Source: Phaseolus vulgaris
Lineage: Eukaryota; Streptophyta; Magnoliopsida; Fabales; Fabaceae
Length of the DNA stretch: 64,000 bases
Direction of reading: 5' to 3'
Assembly (NCBI RefSeq): GCF_000499845.2
Contig: NC_023756.2
Coordinates: forward strand, 7,401,481-7,465,480
Part shown: piece after piece, positions 59,930-64,000 of the stretch
Layout: each line of letters opens with the position of its first letter
Numbering within the stretch: position 1 is the stretch's first letter
Made by a program: the position numbers and the translations under genes
Notes under the pieces: model-generated
Seen by the model: only the letters and a program-made list of their open reading frames with translations
The model's database searches: none
What the model was told of the DNA's origin: nothing

Positions 59930-60420
59930 TAAAGGCTTCTTCTTCCTGCGTTTTTCTTCTTACACCCCAACAATTTTCTAAATCTTGAAACTGGCCTTAA
60001 CTTTTTATTTGAAAAAAGGGCATTGTGGTTACCAAAAATCGGGATCTGAAAGTGTGCTACGAATTCATCAATCCAGAACTGAATATTTTTTTTTGGATGA
60101 GGGAATGTTCTGGAAGCAAATTTTTCATAAATCATTGATTTCGGATTGTTGAATCCGGAAGCCTAATTCTGTTACGAATTGGTGGATCCGAAATGTTTTT
60201 TTCTTAATTATGGATTTATGAATCTGGAATGCAAATTTCTGTTACAGATTGCTGGATTTGGAATGCTTTTTTTGAATAATGGATTTTTTTAATGTGAAAT
60301 GCATATTTTGAATTACAGATTGGTGAATCTGAAATTTTACCGGAAGTGCCAATTCGAAAATTTTCTGGATTCCATAACCCAGAATGCAAAAAAATAAATA
60401 CAGTTCAAATGCATTTTAGG
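59930..60420. repeat. Imperfect repeat region built on GGATTCATGAATCCGGAATG-like units
   Basis: Between about 60040 and 60370 a unit of roughly 70-75 bp recurs with heavy divergence: 'gttacgaattggtggatccgaaatg', 'gttacagattgctggatttggaatg', 'aattacagattggtgaatctgaaat'. Such arrays are often subterminal parts of DNA transposons, but no termini were seen. Confidence 0.45.
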
Positions 60421-60800
60421 GTTTTTAAAAAATAATAGGGACAGTTTGGTCTTTGCATAACATTGTGGGGGTGCAGGAAGAAAAAATGTAGAGGTGAAGG
60501 GAGAAACTGCCCTTTTTAAAACAAGGCTATTTTAATTGTTTTATTTTTTTAAAAAAGTGTTAGTAGAAATACATTAAGCATTTGAAGAATTGAAATATGT
60601 ATAAAAATAAAAATATAAAACTTAAATAAGAAATTTTAAAATAACAATAGATGAACAATAAAATTAAAAAGTGACATTAGTTAAATATAATATGTGAAAA
60701 TAAATTTCAGATCTAATAACAATGTGTGTAGATGAGAAATCATTTGCATTTATGAGTGGAAATATGGACTATTAGTTCATTTTATATTGGTTTGCTTTGT
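60421..60800. other. No recognisable gene
   Basis: AT-rich spacer. Confidence 0.4.
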
Positions 60801-61050
60801 ATTTGGTTCGAAAAATATGGGTTGGATTGACCCACCTTGTATAAGTAATATAGACTAATTTTGTTGGTCCATCCTACATATAGATTGACCTGTAGTATGC
60901 ATGAGAAATATATTTTAAAGAAAATTAAAATTTCATTATTATAAAAGAAAACAAAACAAAAACTTGTTGGTGTTGATGTTGAAAAATTAGAATTTCATTA
61001 ATCATCAAGTCTTTTATAACTATAAAAAACAAAACTCCTATAACATATTA
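60801..61050. repeat. hAT-terminus-like sequence related to the element at 3.67 kb
   Basis: GACCCACCTTGTATAAGTAAT and GCATGAGAAATATATTTTAAAG, followed by AATTAAAATTTCATTA, parallel 'gacctaccttgcataagaagtaa' and 'gcataagaaaaatattttatttt' at 3770-3870. This supports one decayed hAT family present at both places. Confidence 0.4.
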
Positions 61051-61729
61051 GCATTCAATTCAACCAAAATAACATGAACACTTATTGAATTACAATTTAG
61101 AGCTTTTATACCATGACTTTGAGGTTCCAACAACCGCATCACCACATCAAACACAATCAATTAAAAAACATCATTGTTTTTCCATTTCAAAAATATTAGA
61201 TACAACCTTAAAAAACTTTCATCTTCCACTTTTTATAATTATAATTTTCCCCATCATATACATTCATTTAAATAATAAAAAATAATTAATTAATTTAAAA
61301 TAAAAATAGGATCAATTAAAATAATTGAATTATCCTAAAAAAATGCACGCTTCCAACTATATTTTTAGGAAAAGATGACTTTTATACTTTTTAAGGATTC
61401 AAGAACCAATGCTAAATGCATATTCTCATGCAACTATGGTTATATGGGTGATCAACAAATTTCTAACCATTAAAGCAAGATCTAAAAAGCATTAAGTGTT
61501 ATTTTTCCACCATTCCAACACATCCATTACTCAAAATAGTCAAAAATCCAAAGTTGGTTCATCTAAATAAGTGTCAAGTTGTGTCTTTCCAACTTTATTA
61601 GTTACCTGAAGCTTGCACTTTTTAATTCCTATTATGATGTAATAAGTTAATAACATATATAATGGAGAAGTGAAGTAAATACTAGAAATTAATTAAAAAG
61701 TACAATAAAGTAAGCAACTTACATAAAAA

Positions 61730-63331
61730 AAAAGGCTTGTTTTAGAAGTAACGAGGATGGAGATTGTCCTTCCTTACGCTTTTGAACACTTAATAATGTT
61801 GTCAAACATTTGTTAGAATATTCGGCAAAAAGTTTGTATAATTTTTTCTTGATTTCTTCCAATTTCAACTTTGAAGTAAGTAAATCCGTTTTTTCAAAGT
61901 AAAAAACCCAATGTTTCTAACTTCATTCATAGGTCTAAAATTGCACAAAAAATGCAAGTACAATACTATATTTATTCTAATATTTCTCAAATTTGATTAT
62001 CATCAATTCAGTCATGTTCTTAATTAGTGCATCCTCATCTTTCACATTTTCCATCAACAAATATTGAATTTTCCAAACTTGTAAAATAATACAAGTTGGA
62101 AGTATGATAACTAGTAGCAGAAATCAAGGTAAGGATAGAATAAAAGGGTAACAAGAACCTACAAATTTTTTCAACTCTCTCCCACTCTTCCTTCAAAGGG
62201 AAATATTTATAAAATTCATCATCCAAGTGCAAGCTTCCAAAAACACATTGATATTTAAGAGCATTTTTAAGCATCAAGTAAGTTGAGTTCCATCTTATAG
62301 GGACATCAAGTCAAAATCCACATGATGCATCAATAATACTAAAACTTTCAATACATTATTTGAATTATACCATTCTACTCTCTCAACCCCTCACATATTT
62401 GATGTTATTTCTAATTTGGTCTAAAGCATCACCAAACACCTTTAATCCTTTTTGAACAATTAAATTTAATATTGTGCACAACAATGAACATGAAAGAATT
62501 GATAGCCACATATCATACCATTTTGTAAAAGAAGTTAACTTCTTAAAGTATTTTGGAGATCAACATTAGCATAATCATTATCCAAAGTGATACAAAACAC
62601 ATGTTTCTCTAGTCCCCAATCTTGTTAAAAAAAATTTCTTAGACAACTCAAAACTTGTGTGAGGGGGAGGGACATGAAAAAAGTTGTGTAGCTTGCTATT
62701 TAACTTCCAATTCAAGTCAACAAAATGGACAATCAATGATATGAAACTCTCAATATTAATAGATGTCCATAAATCAGAAGCTAAGCATATCCTATTAGGA
62801 ATGGAAGCAAGCAATTCCGTAAGCATCATCTTTTCTTTCATATACATTCTTCCAATATCAACCTTAATTTCTATAAACCATAATTGCATCAAGACAAAAG
62901 TAGTTTATCCAAGTCTCAAGTTCAAGATACTTAACAAATTTGTAAAACAAATTGTCCTAATAATTATATTAGACAACAATTCATGATGTACAGTTTGATC
63001 TATCTTTCCCTTCAAATTTTCTTGCATATCTAAAATCATTCTACCCACATGTTTAGTTTTTTTTTATCACATTCCATAACATGATGATTTTAATGAGAAG
63101 TACCATATTTTCTTCCCTTAGTTACATATATTTGTTGCAACTATTGTACCTTACCCTTTCTTTTCCATCCTTACCAACCCCGATCATAGTAAAATACATA
63201 TAACAATCGGATGTGCTAGCCTTATCCTTTTTTTTTTTTAGGTTTAACAGTTTTAGATTGTTTTTCAATATCATCTTCCTCGATTTCATGTTCACAAAGG
63301 AACATGTTAATACCCTCCTCATCCATTCCAA
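61730..63331 (-). pseudogene. hAT transposase relic (zf-BED / RICESLEEPER type)
   Basis: Minus-strand blocks in order. A BED-finger-like part is at about 63210-63122 (SDCYMYFTMIGVGKDGKERV). At 62892-62578 come MYMKEKMMLTELLASIPNRI, LASDLWTSINIESFI, HFVDLNWKLNSKLHNF and PPPHTSFELSKK. At 62277-62035 come LKYQCVFGSLHLDDEFYKYF, EEWERVEKICRFLLPFY and SYHTSNLYYF. At 61880-61730 comes KLKLEEIKKKLYKLFAEYSN. This is the order of plant hAT transposases. Stops, shifts and missing segments (part of the catalytic core and the dimerisation end) show it is inactive. Confidence 0.75.
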
Positions 63332-64000
63332 TTTTCAAATTAAAATCAAGATAATTAATAAAACACACCTAAAATTTCGTAGGCCACCTAAAACATAAAC
63401 TACACTTTTTAAATATTAAAAGTAAAACCATTTTTTAATAAAACTACAAAAACATAAAAGATACTTACTAAAAATGTATCTAAGCATAAGCATTAATACA
63501 ACTAGATATATAAAAGAGATAAATGTATAGATTATCAATACCTAATCTTGTATTGTGCCTTTGAGGTGGTAAATCACTAGGTTCAAAAAGCCTTTTTCAT
63601 CCATAGTAGACATTGAATGAGTAGTTAGACATTCTTCTTTAGTTAGTTGGTCGCCTGTATACAAAGTACAAAATTTCAAAGCTACATTAATAACATCTAA
63701 CTTTCACGCAGTGTCATCTTCATAGCATTGTATATGTTGACAGCGAAGATTTTAGGAAAAGAGCAATAAAGTATTGTGACACTAATAATAATAAGTAATT
63801 ATTTATAAATAAACACATTTTAAAAAAACATTCAAAGTCTTATGAAATCCAAAACCATTCACTTTATGAAATAAGTCTTGATTTGAGTCTTTGTAAATAT
63901 TCTGCATATTCCTATAAATTATGGTATTTCTTTATTTTCAAATGCTCACATCACATTTAGCCATAGTTCTCCTCAAAGTGGTTCCTTTAAAATGTGTGAT
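63332..64000. other. No recognisable gene
   Basis: AT-rich sequence upstream of the hAT relic; it could include the N-terminal exon of the transposase (a short frame near 63600) but nothing is convincing. Confidence 0.35.

Noticed and set aside
59929..60135. 68-codon minus frame
   Set aside because: Lies in a degenerate repeat region; no family signature.

Overview
This is nuclear plant DNA, very AT-rich, with spliced plant genes and dense, mostly decayed transposable elements. Gene content and repeat style point to a legume, possibly Phaseolus or Vigna, but that placement is an inference from memory; no sequence was compared with a database. No RNA genes, CRISPR arrays or prokaryotic features were seen.

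Three host genes are supported. (1) 30899-33887 (+): a three-exon gene for a 222-residue MGSC-start protein of the plant 'uncharacterized protein At3g27210' type. (2) 41265-41690 (+): an intronless calmodulin-like (CML) EF-hand protein. (3) 55780-50486 (-): an eight-exon gene for a protein of about 1030 residues with an N-terminal NT-C2 (EEIG1/EHBP1-type) domain, a short coiled coil and a C-terminal dilute-like region. All its exon junctions keep the reading frame.

Layout. 0-7 kb: a CACTA terminus, an internally deleted LINE, a hAT-like non-autonomous element and a dispersed repeat. 7-10.1 kb: a Ty3/gypsy gag-protease relic split by a 1047-bp solo LTR. 13.9-18 kb: a CACTA (En/Spm) TNPA-like gene relic broken by an LTR plus gag piece of a copia-like element. 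19.77-25.61 kb: a gypsy-like solo LTR carrying two later insertions, a complete 386-bp TRIM and a 4.4-kb Ty1/copia element; all three have perfect 5-bp target duplications. 26.8-30.5 kb: a TRIM relic, a foldback MITE relic and a dispersed repeat. 30.6-33.9 kb: gene 1. 35-39.6 kb: LINE ORF1 relic, CACTA terminus, LTR-like segment, and an intact-ended 1535-bp non-autonomous CACTA that seems to carry the start of a Dr1/NC2-beta gene. 41.3-41.7 kb: gene 2. 42.5-47.65 kb: a Tnt1-94-like copia pseudo-element with both LTRs. 48.4-49.4 kb: a CACTA terminus, an RRM gene fragment and a perfect foldback CACTA MITE inside that fragment. 50.5-55.8 kb: gene 3, with a tandem copy of its first-exon start just upstream. 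57-64 kb: AT-rich spacer with local repeats, then a hAT transposase pseudogene.

The most interesting signals are the transposon-borne host gene fragments (Dr1-like at 38.6 kb, RRM-like at 48.9 kb), the nested insertions that can be ordered by their target duplications, and a nearly new copia copy (2 differences between 271-bp LTRs) that lacks the gag N-terminus and has YVED in place of YVDD in its reverse transcriptase. All identities rest on recognition by eye.
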